Assembly (NCBI GenBank): GCA_934098745.1
Contig: CAKOPG010000012.1
Span: forward strand, 1-45,573
From: an uncultured Bacilli bacterium
GTDB taxonomy: Bacteria > Bacillota_I > Bacilli_A > RF39 > UBA660
Direction of reading: 5' to 3'
DNA length: 45,573 nt
Under the pieces are notes generated by a model. It was not told the DNA's origin. It saw only the letters and a program-made list of their open reading frames with translations, and did no database searches. This document shows positions 1 through 8,357 of this stretch, piece by piece. How positions within the stretch are numbered: position 1 is the first letter of the stretch; every line of letters begins with the position of its first letter. The position numbers and the translations under genes were made by a program.

Positions 1-33
1 AACCCCAGTTGAGTATAGAACTCAACTAGGGTT
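1..33. repeat. Near-perfect inverted repeat at the window edge
   Basis: Two 14-base arms (AACCCCAGTTGAGT and ACTCAACTAGGGTT) flank a 5-base loop and pair except at one position. This is the most GC-rich hairpin in the first 2 kb. There is no T-run on the + side, and the left end is cut by the window. It could be the terminator of a gene to the left or a small structured repeat. Confidence 0.5.
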
Positions 34-54
34 CAAATAAATTCTATTTAATTG

Positions 55-97
55 TCTACTTTTTGTTGACTAGTTCATACAAAAGTAGATTCTTTTT
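55..97 (+). terminator. Possible hairpin terminator downstream of the first gene pair
   Basis: TCTACTTTTTGT and ACAAAAGTAGA pair with one bulged T around a 12-base loop. A T-rich tract (TTCTTTTT) follows on the + strand. It lies just past the stop of the minus-strand pair and could serve a + strand gene left of the window. The minus side lacks a T-run, so its use by the pair is doubtful. Confidence 0.3.
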
Positions 98-329
98 AAT
101 TAAATATCTTTTCATACTTTGCAGAAAACTTATCCATAATCAAAGAAAATTCCGCACTATCAAGTTGAGCTATATATTCTAAATCATCTTTCTTAATAAG
201 TTTCCTAAAACAAATATCTTTCACATTATCCGAATTAGCCAGTAATAAATAAGTAATTCCCTGATATTCTATTCGTCCTACTTCATTATAATAATCCCCA
301 TTTTCAAGTTTATAAGCATCTACTTTCAT
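96..329 (-). CDS. Hypothetical 77-residue protein
   Basis: This is a short acidic, soluble-looking protein with no signal peptide or membrane segment. The body reads as a small alpha/beta domain: a strand region around YQGITYLLLANSDN, then CFRKLIKKDDLEYI and a C-terminal helix. The pattern loosely recalls DUF1292-like small proteins, but I cannot assign it. Its ATG overlaps the stop codon of the upstream 510-residue gene by one base (TAATG), so the two are almost certainly translated together. No function is proposed. Confidence 0.6.
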   Translation of the reverse strand: MKVDAYKLENGDYYNEVGRIEYQGITYLLLANSDNVKDICFRKLIKKDDLEYIAQLDSAEFSLIMDKFSAKYEKIFN

Positions 330-1861
330 TACCTACCCTCACCTTTATTCTTATTTAAACTCATTTCCATATCCTTCTCTACCTGCCTACATAATTTACC
401 ATATCTTTTTATCATCTTTTCAAGATCTTTCTTTAAATTATCTGATAAATTACTATAAGGACTAATCTGCATACTACTATCTTGATTACTTCTAAGTAAA
501 ACTAAATATTGACTTACTGCATTATTATAATCATCCATCTCTATTCCAGATAATTGCATCATATCATAAACATATCCTATATAACTATCATATTTTTCTA
601 AAGACTCATAATCATCCTGCTTAGCAAAATCTACCTTACCATCCCTAGAAAAATCGTCTTTAACTCTCTTAAAAATACTCTCCATAAGATCAATATCATC
701 ATTATCAATACTAGAAAAAGCATTATATAAACATAACTGTTCATATCTATCATTAGGTTTTAAATTATATTGCCTATATCTATGATATACATCTTCAATA
801 TTATAAATCGTCTCTAAATAATCTTTATCCTTTATATCTTCAATATCTGGATATTTATAATTATCAATCATACTTATTGTTACCTTTTTTGAAGGTTCTT
901 GAAATAAAGAATTACCTAAAGCCTCAAAGAAACGCGTTCCAACACTTGTATTACTTACCCATAATATTAAAGCTAAAGCTGAAGATATAAAAATAGTTGT
1001 CATCTGTTTTTTCTTCTTAATATCTCCTGTAACTACCTGAGCTCCACTACCAATACTCCTTCTAGCTATTTCATCCCTAGCAACCAATTTCATAATTTCA
1101 GAGTCATAATAACCATTCAAAATATCATTAATATTTCTTCCTTTTAATAATTCCTCCGTTGCCAAAGAATAAGCCATATCATTTTTAATCTTCTTACTAT
1201 TAGGAATCTTCTTATAACTATCAACTAACATATTCCAAATATAATTCTTAACACTTAAAAATGAATTCTTAAATTGAATATTATCGGGATAACTTTGACA
1301 TAATCTACTCATATAATCAAAAAAATAACTATCAAATTCCTTATCATATATTAAATCATTAGCTACTTCACCACTTCTAACCTGTCTAATAATTCTATTT
1401 AACATTCCTTTCTGATCATATTCCATTTCCTCATAAATACCAAGAACTATCTTACCAATACTCCCATCGTAGTTAAACATAATCTTTCTTCTTTTTTCAA
1501 TATATTCACTAATACCATCTAAAATCTGCTTTAAAATACGTCTATTCTCTTCAGCTATCTTATTAGCATTTACCCCACTAAATATCTCAAATACATCCAT
1601 CTCTTCTTCATTATCTTCCACTTGATTATTAACCTCTTCATATAGTGGAATATCATGAACACTCTTTTTAGTATCTCCTTTATATTTCTCATTATAATAA
1701 CCAAACAAAAAATTCAAAGCCAACTCATCAATAAGACTATCTTTATTATGATTTTCTAAATTACTTACCTCACCAATATTATTAACTACATAATCTACAA
1801 CAGCATCTAAATTATTTGGTCTAAATACTCTTTCTATATATTCCTTTATATATTCACGCAT
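329..1861 (-). CDS. Hypothetical single-pass membrane protein, 510 residues
   Basis: I do not recognise this family. Residues 1 to about 285 look cytosolic, helical and highly charged. One hydrophobic segment near residues 290-310 (around TTIFISSALALILWVS) follows a KKKK stretch, which predicts an inside-to-outside single pass. The C-terminal 200 residues would then be extracytoplasmic and helical, rich in Asp, Tyr and Met. The start is supported by GGGTGTGATAAT just before ATG. It is the first gene of a coupled pair with the 77-residue protein. A large cytoplasmic domain, one membrane pass and an outer helical domain would suit a sensor or envelope scaffold, but that is speculation. Confidence 0.65.
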   Translation of the reverse strand: MREYIKEYIERVFRPNNLDAVVDYVVNNIGEVSNLENHNKDSLIDELALNFLFGYYNEKYKGDTKKSVHDIPLYEEVNNQVEDNEEEMDVFEIFSGVNANKIAEENRRILKQILDGISEYIEKRRKIMFNYDGSIGKIVLGIYEEMEYDQKGMLNRIIRQVRSGEVANDLIYDKEFDSYFFDYMSRLCQSYPDNIQFKNSFLSVKNYIWNMLVDSYKKIPNSKKIKNDMAYSLATEELLKGRNINDILNGYYDSEIMKLVARDEIARRSIGSGAQVVTGDIKKKKQMTTIFISSALALILWVSNTSVGTRFFEALGNSLFQEPSKKVTISMIDNYKYPDIEDIKDKDYLETIYNIEDVYHRYRQYNLKPNDRYEQLCLYNAFSSIDNDDIDLMESIFKRVKDDFSRDGKVDFAKQDDYESLEKYDSYIGYVYDMMQLSGIEMDDYNNAVSQYLVLLRSNQDSSMQISPYSNLSDNLKKDLEKMIKRYGKLCRQVEKDMEMSLNKNKGEGR

Positions 1862-1969
1862 ATTATCACACCCTATACTTTAAAATAATTTTACTATAAT
1901 TACTTCTAAATTGCAATAGTCACTAAAATAAATATTCTAAAGTAAATCAAAGAATATTTTTTAAAACTA

Positions 1970-1998
1970 ATGACATTTTATTAAAAATCTGTTAAAAT
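1970..1998 (+). promoter_or_regulatory. Probable vegetative promoter of the FAD oxidoreductase gene
   Basis: ATGACA (1970-1975) and TAAAAT (1993-1998) are separated by 17 bases. They lie 15 bases upstream of the start codon, with GGTGAT at 2005-2010 as the ribosome binding site. Confidence 0.5.
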
Positions 1999-2013
1999 TA
2001 AAATGGTGATAAT

Positions 2014-3387
2014 ATGTATGATGTTATAATTATTGGTGCTGGTCCTGGTGGCATATTTGCCTCTTATGAACTAGTTAAAAATAATAAAAATTTAAAAATT
2101 GCTATAATTGAAAAAGGCAAACCATTAAATCAAAGAAAATGCCCAATAGATGGCGAAAAAATAAAGTCATGTATCAAATGTAAAACTTGCTCTATCATGA
2201 GTGGCTTTGGTGGTGCTGGCGCTTTTTCTGATGGCAAATATAATATTACTAATGATTTTGGTGGTACCCTACACGAATATATCGGTGCTAAAAAAGCCCT
2301 TGAATTAATGCATTACGTTGATGAAATAAATGTAAAATACGGTGGTGAAGCAACCAAATTATATACTACCGCCAATAGCCATTTTAAAAGAATATGTATG
2401 CAAAACAAATTAAATCTCTTAGACGCCTCTGTAAGACACCTTGGTACCGATATCAACTATATTGTTTTAGAAAACCTATATAATGAATTAAGTAAAAATA
2501 TTGATATTTTCTTTAATACCACTGCCCTAGACATTGAAATTAAAAACAATATCTATAATATTATTACAAATAAATCTACCTATCAAGCCAAAAAATGCAT
2601 TGTTTCCGCAGGACGCAGTGGTAGCAAATGGATTGAACAGTTATGTCAAAATCTAGATATAAATACTAGTTCTAATCGTGTAGATATTGGCGTCCGTGTT
2701 GAATTACCAGCCCCTATTTTCTCAGACTTAACCGACGAACTATACGAAAGTAAAATTGTATACCGTACTGAAAAATATGAAGATAATGTTAGAACATTCT
2801 GTATGAATCCTAACGGTATTGTTGTAAATGAAAATACTAATGGTATTATAACTGTCAATGGACATAGTTATGAAGATCAAAATCTAAAAACAGATAACAC
2901 TAATTTTGCTCTTCTCGTATCTAAAACCTTCTCAGAACCATTCAAAGATAGTAACAGTTACGGTGAATCAATCGCTAAATTATCAAATATGCTTGGTGGC
3001 GGTGTTATTGTCCAACGCTTTGGCGATTTGATAAGAGGCCGTAGAACCAACGAAAAAAGACTTAGCAAAAGTACCGTTATCCCAACTCTTAATGCTACTC
3101 CCGGTGATTTATCCTTAGTCCTACCGAAAAGAATTTTAGATGATATCATCGAAATGATTTACGCTCTTGACAAAGTAGCTCCCGGTACCGCTAACGACGA
3201 CACCCTTCTTTACGGTGTTGAAGTAAAATTTTACAATATCGAAGCCGATGTTAACCACAACCTCGAAACAAAATACAAAGGCTTATACATTATTGGCGAT
3301 GGCTCTGGAGTAACCCATTCTCTATCTCATGCCTCAGCCTCTGGAGTATATGTTGCCAGAGAAATATTAAAAGAATTTTCTAAATAG
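2014..3387 (+). CDS. FAD-dependent oxidoreductase, COG2509-like
   Basis: The N-terminus has the dinucleotide-binding fingerprint (VIIIGAGPGGIFASYEL, then an acidic IIEKG), as in FAD-dependent dehydrogenases. A cysteine cluster (CIKCKTC, about residues 53-58) runs into FGGAGAFSDGK, which is characteristic of the COG2509 group of uncharacterised flavoproteins. The C-terminal GLYIIGDGSGVTHSLSHASASG segment is the second FAD-contacting motif. At 457 residues the length fits the family. It is monocistronic, with its own promoter and a terminator that overlaps the stop codon. The substrate is unknown; the family is generally described only as an NAD(P)/FAD-dependent oxidoreductase. Confidence 0.85.
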   Translation: MYDVIIIGAGPGGIFASYELVKNNKNLKIAIIEKGKPLNQRKCPIDGEKIKSCIKCKTCSIMSGFGGAGAFSDGKYNITNDFGGTLHEYIGAKKALELMHYVDEINVKYGGEATKLYTTANSHFKRICMQNKLNLLDASVRHLGTDINYIVLENLYNELSKNIDIFFNTTALDIEIKNNIYNIITNKSTYQAKKCIVSAGRSGSKWIEQLCQNLDINTSSNRVDIGVRVELPAPIFSDLTDELYESKIVYRTEKYEDNVRTFCMNPNGIVVNENTNGIITVNGHSYEDQNLKTDNTNFALLVSKTFSEPFKDSNSYGESIAKLSNMLGGGVIVQRFGDLIRGRRTNEKRLSKSTVIPTLNATPGDLSLVLPKRILDDIIEMIYALDKVAPGTANDDTLLYGVEVKFYNIEADVNHNLETKYKGLYIIGDGSGVTHSLSHASASGVYVAREILKEFSK

Positions 3388-3405
3388 CCTGTAAAAAGGC
3401 TTTTT
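3386..3405 (+). terminator. Intrinsic terminator of the FAD oxidoreductase gene
   Basis: AGCCT and AGGCT form a short stem around GTAAAA, followed by a TTTT run. The stem begins inside the TAG stop codon. Confidence 0.65.
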
Positions 3406-3420
3406 AATTATCTAAAATTA

Positions 3421-3449
3421 TTGAAAAAAAATATAAATTTTGTTATCAT
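3421..3449 (+). promoter_or_regulatory. Probable promoter of the antiporter gene
   Basis: TTGAAA (3421-3426) and TATCAT (3444-3449) are 17 bases apart. The ribosome binding site AGAGGG follows about 15 bases downstream. Confidence 0.55.
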
Positions 3450-3474
3450 TTATATATGATAAAGAGGGATTATA

Positions 3475-4431
3475 ATGATTAAATATATAATACTAATAAT
3501 TATTGGTTTTTACCTACTAATAAAAGGTGCTGGCATCTTTGTCGATGGAATTTCTCAAACAGCTATTAATCTAAAAATACCCAAACTATTAATCTCCTTA
3601 AGCATTGTTGCCTTTGGTACCAGTGCTCCAGAATTATTTATCTCTTTCCAAGGATTAATAGATGGTAATAATGACATAGTCTTAGCTAATGTTATTGGAA
3701 GTACTATTGTCAATAGTATGTTAATAATTGGTATTGCCGCCCTAATAAAACCAATAAAAATTAAAAATGAAACCATAAAAAAACAACTACCACTTCACTT
3801 ACTACTTTTAATCGTATTTGCTATTCTATTACTAGATAGTACCTTTAATGGAACTATCAACACTATCTCAAGAAGTGATGGTATAATTCTTTTCTTAATA
3901 TTCCTTCTTTTCCTAAATTACCTATATCAATTTAGCAAAAAACATAGTAACGTCGCTGAATTAACCAATGAATTACCTCATTGGAGTACCAAAAAATCAA
4001 TTTTTCTATCGATTATTGGCCTAATAATGATATCAATAGGTAGTGACATCGCCGTTGACAATTGTGTTAACTTAGCTAACGCCCTTCACATATCTCAAAA
4101 ACTAATTACCATGATAATCCTAGTAATTGGTACTAGTACTCCAGAATTAGTAATGGCTATAACCTCGGCTAAAAAAGGTGAATTTGATATTATCTTAGGA
4201 AATATTATTGGTACTAATATTTTCAACATTGGCTTTGTTCTAGGATTACCCGTAATTATCTTTGGTAACGTTCCTACTAATAGTTTTTCTATAATAGATA
4301 TGTCATTTATGATTATTTCTGGTCTCATGATATATTTCTATGCCAAAGATGATCGTAAAATCGATAAACTAGAAGGTCTATCTATGATTATGATATTTGC
4401 TTCTTACTATTTATATCTATTCCTAATTTAA
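3475..4431 (+). CDS. Calcium/sodium antiporter of the CaCA family (YrbG-like)
   Basis: About ten hydrophobic segments are arranged as two homologous halves. Each half carries an alpha-repeat signature: GTSAPELFIS with NVIGSTIVN in the first and GTSTPELVMA with GNIIGTNIFN in the second. The paired GTS(A/T)PEL motifs hold the acidic ion-binding residues of Ca2+/cation antiporters. At 318 residues it matches the bacterial YrbG-type exchangers. It should exchange Ca2+ for Na+ or H+ across the cell membrane; the exact ions cannot be read from sequence. It has its own promoter and a shared bidirectional terminator. A P-type Ca2+ ATPase lies 10 kb away. Confidence 0.88.
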   Translation: MIKYIILIIIGFYLLIKGAGIFVDGISQTAINLKIPKLLISLSIVAFGTSAPELFISFQGLIDGNNDIVLANVIGSTIVNSMLIIGIAALIKPIKIKNETIKKQLPLHLLLLIVFAILLLDSTFNGTINTISRSDGIILFLIFLLFLNYLYQFSKKHSNVAELTNELPHWSTKKSIFLSIIGLIMISIGSDIAVDNCVNLANALHISQKLITMIILVIGTSTPELVMAITSAKKGEFDIILGNIIGTNIFNIGFVLGLPVIIFGNVPTNSFSIIDMSFMIISGLMIYFYAKDDRKIDKLEGLSMIMIFASYYLYLFLI

Positions 4432-4444
4432 TTATTCCTAACAT

Positions 4445-4473
4445 AAAAAGCGCTAATTTCTTAACGCTTTTTT
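4445..4473. terminator. Bidirectional terminator between convergent genes
   Basis: AAAAAGCG and CGCTTTTT pair, with a further TAA/TTA pairing inside and one internal mismatch. T-runs follow on both strands. It ends the antiporter gene from the left and the metallopeptidase-like gene from the right. Confidence 0.75.
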
Positions 4474-4475
4474 AT

Positions 4476-6947
4476 TTACTTAACTTCCATATAACTATAA
4501 TCTAATACCCTATTATTATCAAAATCATACTCTACAAGTAATACCCCTAACTTATTATCTTTATAACAAGAAATAGATATATATACCTGATTATCTATAA
4601 TTAATATATTTCCATATCCATCATAGTATCCATACTCACTAAACTTATCTCTAAAAACATTAACAATAGTATCCTTATCACTTATTATCTCTTCTAATTC
4701 ATTCTTATATTTAGAATTACTAAAATCATCCCTATAACTTAATATACTCCTAATAATATATTTAAACTTATTATCCTTAAGAAATTCATTACCATTCCTA
4801 TTCTTATATAAGTCAATTAAACTATCTACTATTAAAAGTATCTCATCATCACCATTTCTAATAACCTGTGTCTGACTAGTAAGAGCTTCTATTATCTTAG
4901 TAACTTCTTCTTTTGAATACCCTATATTAAACCATAACATCTTAAAATATATATCATTATCAAAATACCATTCTCTAACTTCATTACTACCACATATATA
5001 TTCTAAAGCTTCTAATATTGTCGGAGCTGGTTGATAAGCCATAACCTCTTTAGTAAAATACTTTCCTGAATATACTTCTGCCCCTGCTTCAACAATAAAA
5101 TTAGTATCCATACTAACTATTTCACATGTCGTATTATAACTCTTCCCTACTAAATATTTTCCATTACAATTATATATATAAGACCCTAAACTATTACTAT
5201 TAAAAGAATAATCTATAAAATGCATAAGTTCATGATATAAAGTATTATTACTTCTCTCTTTAAGTCTAATCTTAATATCCCCGAATGTTTCTGAATAAGT
5301 ACCAGCTACTCCTGCTCCTAAATCTTGAACATGCTCTATATTAAGATCTCTTAATTTCTTAAGTAAAGTTAATTCATTTAAATACTTTTTATTATCTATA
5401 ACAACCCTAAACATATCCATAACTTGTTTTTTATATTCAAGTAAATTATTATTATTCTCTACTATATAAGCATATTTACTAAATAATATCTTATTATTAT
5501 CTATCTTATCACTAATATTACTTAATTCATATTTATCTATTATTTCATCAGTATCTATCTCTATTTCTTCTACATAATCAATATTAATCCCATCAAGATT
5601 ACCTAATCTATATATAAATGAATTAAATAACATTTTAGCCGTAATATAATTATCTTTAATCTCTATATCATCATATATATTATTTGTAACCAATTTACCA
5701 TCTTTATATAACATTTTATTATAATTATTACCTGATACTACACAATATCCATTATTATTACAACTAGCATAGTTAAATTTATTAGATATAATATTTAAGT
5801 TATTATCTAAAAAATATGAAATATTCTCATCTATATCATATTCTTGATATATATCATTTCCTAAATAATATAATTCTTTATTCTCTAATACTATCTTACC
5901 ATCATTATCATATACATTATACGTAGTAAGCTCTTCATTATATTGATAACCCTTAATATAATTACCTATCTTATTAAAAAGACTAGCCCTCTTTATATCA
6001 CCATTTATATATAATATACTATTATCTATATTAAATCCCATTATAATATCATTATCATACTCTTCATAATATAACATACATTCATCTATTTTTATTTCAT
6101 TATCAGAAACAAGTTTACTTCCTACCTTGCATCCTTCACTCTTCATATTATACTTATTACTTATCTTAGTACCATCAGTATATATCTTATCATTATAAAT
6201 ATATATATAATTATCATTATTCCAAATAATTAAATTCTCATCCACTCTTACATTATCATATATTACTTTCTTACTATCAGTATCTATTATCTTATATTTA
6301 TTATCATATCCAATAGCTATATATCTATCACTAAGTCTTAAATATCTATCAAACTCTAAATACATCTCTTTCTTAGTATCTATATCAACAAGTATATTAT
6401 GTTCATTATTAACAAACACTATTGCTAGTATATCATTAGTAATATTTAAAGAATATAAATTATAACTAACAAAAGTCTCTTCTACAAAATAATCCGGAAG
6501 TTGATATACTTCTTTCATTTCATTATCATATATCTTATTATCTACTAGTATATATTTTGTATTAGTATCTATCTCATGTACACTTATTCCATAGTTACCT
6601 TTAATTACTATATTACCAGTATTGTCTATTACCATATATTCATTCTCAGTATCTATTAAAATATACTTATCATTAAATACTTCATAATTATCTACTTTTC
6701 CCTCATATTTATATATAATATCATTATTAAAATTATATACTATAATATTATCATCATTCTTCTTTATATAAAATCCATTATATATATACACATCTGGATC
6801 ATTAATAACTATTTGTTCATTTATATTTAAAACCCTTTTATCACTATCTTTATTATAAATTATAAAAAGTATTATACACATAAGTATTATTAATAATCCT
6901 ACTAAAACTAAATATATAATCTTCTTTTTATTCTTTTTTCTTTTCAT
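4476..6947 (-). CDS. Membrane-anchored protein with HELMH metallopeptidase motif
   Basis: An N-terminal KRKKNKKK stretch followed by a hydrophobic segment (about residues 9-30) predicts a signal anchor with the bulk outside the cell. Residues 50-430 are short beta-rich repeats with many Tyr, Asn and Asp, recalling WG/beta-propeller-like repeats. Around residue 572 there is a zinc metallopeptidase motif, H572-E-L-M-H576 in LYHELMHFIDY, with EAGAE at 620-624 providing a plausible third ligand, as in gluzincins. No cysteine lipobox is seen. The start has GGTGATGAT before ATG. Neighbours give no clue because it is monocistronic. A secreted or surface protease is a reasonable inference; I do not recognise a named family and the substrate is unknown. 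Confidence 0.6.
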   Translation of the reverse strand: MKRKKNKKKIIYLVLVGLLIILMCIILFIIYNKDSDKRVLNINEQIVINDPDVYIYNGFYIKKNDDNIIVYNFNNDIIYKYEGKVDNYEVFNDKYILIDTENEYMVIDNTGNIVIKGNYGISVHEIDTNTKYILVDNKIYDNEMKEVYQLPDYFVEETFVSYNLYSLNITNDILAIVFVNNEHNILVDIDTKKEMYLEFDRYLRLSDRYIAIGYDNKYKIIDTDSKKVIYDNVRVDENLIIWNNDNYIYIYNDKIYTDGTKISNKYNMKSEGCKVGSKLVSDNEIKIDECMLYYEEYDNDIIMGFNIDNSILYINGDIKRASLFNKIGNYIKGYQYNEELTTYNVYDNDGKIVLENKELYYLGNDIYQEYDIDENISYFLDNNLNIISNKFNYASCNNNGYCVVSGNNYNKMLYKDGKLVTNNIYDDIEIKDNYITAKMLFNSFIYRLGNLDGINIDYVEEIEIDTDEIIDKYELSNISDKIDNNKILFSKYAYIVENNNNLLEYKKQVMDMFRVVIDNKKYLNELTLLKKLRDLNIEHVQDLGAGVAGTYSETFGDIKIRLKERSNNTLYHELMHFIDYSFNSNSLGSYIYNCNGKYLVGKSYNTTCEIVSMDTNFIVEAGAEVYSGKYFTKEVMAYQPAPTILEALEYICGSNEVREWYFDNDIYFKMLWFNIGYSKEEVTKIIEALTSQTQVIRNGDDEILLIVDSLIDLYKNRNGNEFLKDNKFKYIIRSILSYRDDFSNSKYKNELEEIISDKDTIVNVFRDKFSEYGYYDGYGNILIIDNQVYISISCYKDNKLGVLLVEYDFDNNRVLDYSYMEVK

Positions 6948-7006
6948 ATCATCACCTAATTATATATTCATTATAACATATCAAATCTAATTATTAAGAA
7001 AAAATG

Positions 7007-7110
7007 CTAATTATTTCTAATTAACCCTTTTTCTATATATACCACAATTAAATATCCAATACCTACTTTAGATACTAAAAGCTCTCCCATTATAACTTTA
7101 CTAAAACTGG
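7007..7110 (-). pseudogene. Decayed copy of the ABC permease 3' end
   Basis: Read on the minus strand, this still encodes VIMGELLVSKVGIGYL followed by IVVYIEKGLIRNN and a TAG stop. That is the C-terminus of the intact permease at 8332-9123 (VIMGEFLVSKAGIGYL ... VVYIEKVLIRNN), with an in-frame loss of about 28 codons between short TTAAATA repeats. Homology also covers the terminator hairpin beyond the stop (7000-7034). Weaker similarity may continue to about 7170. It cannot make a functional permease. Confidence 0.8.
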
Positions 7111-7210
7111 TATGGAGAGAAAATCAAAAGTACTTCCTATCTTTAGAAAATTATTAATAAAGTTTAAATTCTTACTTTATTTTCTTCCATTTTATAATTA
7201 TTTGTTAAGA

Positions 7211-7801
7211 TTACAACTTTTTATTATGATTGTTTAACTGTTCATCTAACTTATCACACACATCTTTTTCTTCTGAATTTACAACAACCCAATTGAAACT
7301 ATGAGCAAGATCTATTAATATTTTTAACGACTGATAATATTCTTTAAAGGAACGCATCTCATAATCCATATCATAAACAAAACTTTCTTCTTTAGCCGTT
7401 TTCATAATAGTATCAAATGGTATACCAATTCCTACAATCTTATCTAATGGTATATTACCCTCACTTCTCCACTCATCAACTAAATTTGTCGTAGGATTAC
7501 CAAATTCATCAAATCCAGTCATGTCTGTTTTTTTTACTTTTTCTGCAAATATATCTGGTGATATTATAAAGAACCAACAATTATCAATCCAACCAGATCT
7601 AGCAGATTGTAATAAAATTTCTTCTTTTCCATCATAATTATATTCTTCATTTTTCTTGTATAAACAAACATGATTATATTTTTCATCATTATCACCCATT
7701 ATTTCACTTCTTGTTTTTAATTCTCCTGAATTTATTATTTTAATCATCTTCCACAAGCAAGCCAAATCATCCCCTATACCATGATAATAATATCTTTCCA
7801 C
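7211..7801 (-). CDS. Hypothetical 196-residue protein, possibly ADP-ribosyltransferase-like
   Basis: The start is a GTG preceded by AAAGGAG at 7811-7817, with nine bases of spacing. No membrane segments are seen. The N-terminal YYYHGI... IINSGELKTRSE, the middle NHVCLYK and DNCWFFIISPDI, and the later VDEWRSEGNIPLDKIVGIGIP recall the HG(T)/SG-L and acidic strand layout of ADP-ribosyltransferase-fold proteins such as DarT-like enzymes. This is inference from pattern only. It sits alone between a decayed permease fragment and a gene-poor 530-base stretch. A broken ORF at 8134-8322 on the other strand has a similar N-terminal pattern. Confidence 0.6.
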   Translation of the reverse strand: MERYYYHGIGDDLACLWKMIKIINSGELKTRSEIMGDNDEKYNHVCLYKKNEEYNYDGKEEILLQSARSGWIDNCWFFIISPDIFAEKVKKTDMTGFDEFGNPTTNLVDEWRSEGNIPLDKIVGIGIPFDTIMKTAKEESFVYDMDYEMRSFKEYYQSLKILIDLAHSFNWVVVNSEEKDVCDKLDEQLNNHNKKL

Positions 7802-7898
7802 TATTTAATACTCCTTTCACAACCATCTATTAAATATTTCTATAAGTCTAGATATAAATTTAATATTAATTATATAATCATCTTCTTACTACTTAATT

Positions 7899-8078
7899 CT
7901 AACAAATATTATTTGTCTTTTCAATAATTAATCTTTTAAACAACAATATTAAAATTATACCTGAATAATTTATATCAAATAAACTTAAATTTGGTAGGAC
8001 AAGTATATTAATTGAACTTTCATCTAATAGAATATAAATATCTAATCCAGATACACTTTTAATTAGCATCGATATCAT
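7899..8078 (-). CDS. Possible 59-residue small ORF
   Basis: An ATG-to-TAG frame of 59 codons is open, with a hydrophobic C-terminal stretch (YSGIILILLFKRLII). Only AGG three bases before the ATG serves as a ribosome binding site, and that is too close to be convincing. It may be a relic or a chance frame in AT-rich DNA. An alternative ATG lies three codons downstream. Confidence 0.22.
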   Translation of the reverse strand: MISMLIKSVSGLDIYILLDESSINILVLPNLSLFDINYSGIILILLFKRLIIEKTNNIC

Positions 8079-8133
8079 AATCCTATATCGAGAAACGAAA
8101 AATTGACAAGTATAATGAGAAAATTTAATACAT

Positions 8134-8322
8134 GTGAAGAATTACAGTGGTATAGATAAGATAGTTAAATCAGGAGAATTATATCAGCTACCTGCCTCTA
8201 AATTTTTAGAATATGATAATGATTTTATATCCATATAACAATTAAGTGAAATGGATAGAGATGATAAACTAAAAACTTGTTTTATTTTTAGTTATTTAGA
8301 ATCCTATAAATTTAATTCTTAG
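8134..8322 (+). pseudogene. Broken + strand ORF resembling the start of the 196-residue gene
   Basis: From a GTG at 8134 the frame reads NYSGIDKIVKSGELYQL and continues to a TAA at 8236. The same frame then carries on to a TAG at 8320. The GI...KIVKSGEL pattern matches the HGI...KIINSGEL start of the 196-residue protein at 7211-7801. A promoter-like TTGACA (8103-8108) and TAATAC (8126-8131), 17 bases apart, precede it. It is best read as the remnant of a related gene in inverted orientation. Confidence 0.3.
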
Positions 8323-8323
8323 T

Positions 8324-8357
8324 AAAAAGTGCTAATTATTTCTAATTAACACTTTTT
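8324..8357 (-). terminator. Terminator of the ABC importer operon
   Basis: AAAAAGTG-C-TAATTA and TAATTA-A-CACTTTTT form a long stem with one mismatch and a TTTC loop. It ends in a T-run on the minus strand and contains the permease stop codon. A diverged copy lies at 7000-7034. Confidence 0.8.

Larger units (their letters stand above)
7802..8331. other. Gene-poor 530-base interval with degraded coding traces
   Basis: No intact gene longer than 60 codons lies here. It holds the ribosome binding site of the preceding gene, a possible 59-codon ORF on the minus strand (7899-8078), a broken ORF on the + strand (8134-8322) and the permease terminator at its right end. The base composition is like the surroundings. 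Confidence 0.6.

Noticed and set aside
2646..3149. Minus-strand frames inside the FAD oxidoreductase gene
   Set aside because: They are antisense shadows of a strongly conserved gene, with no ribosome binding sites.
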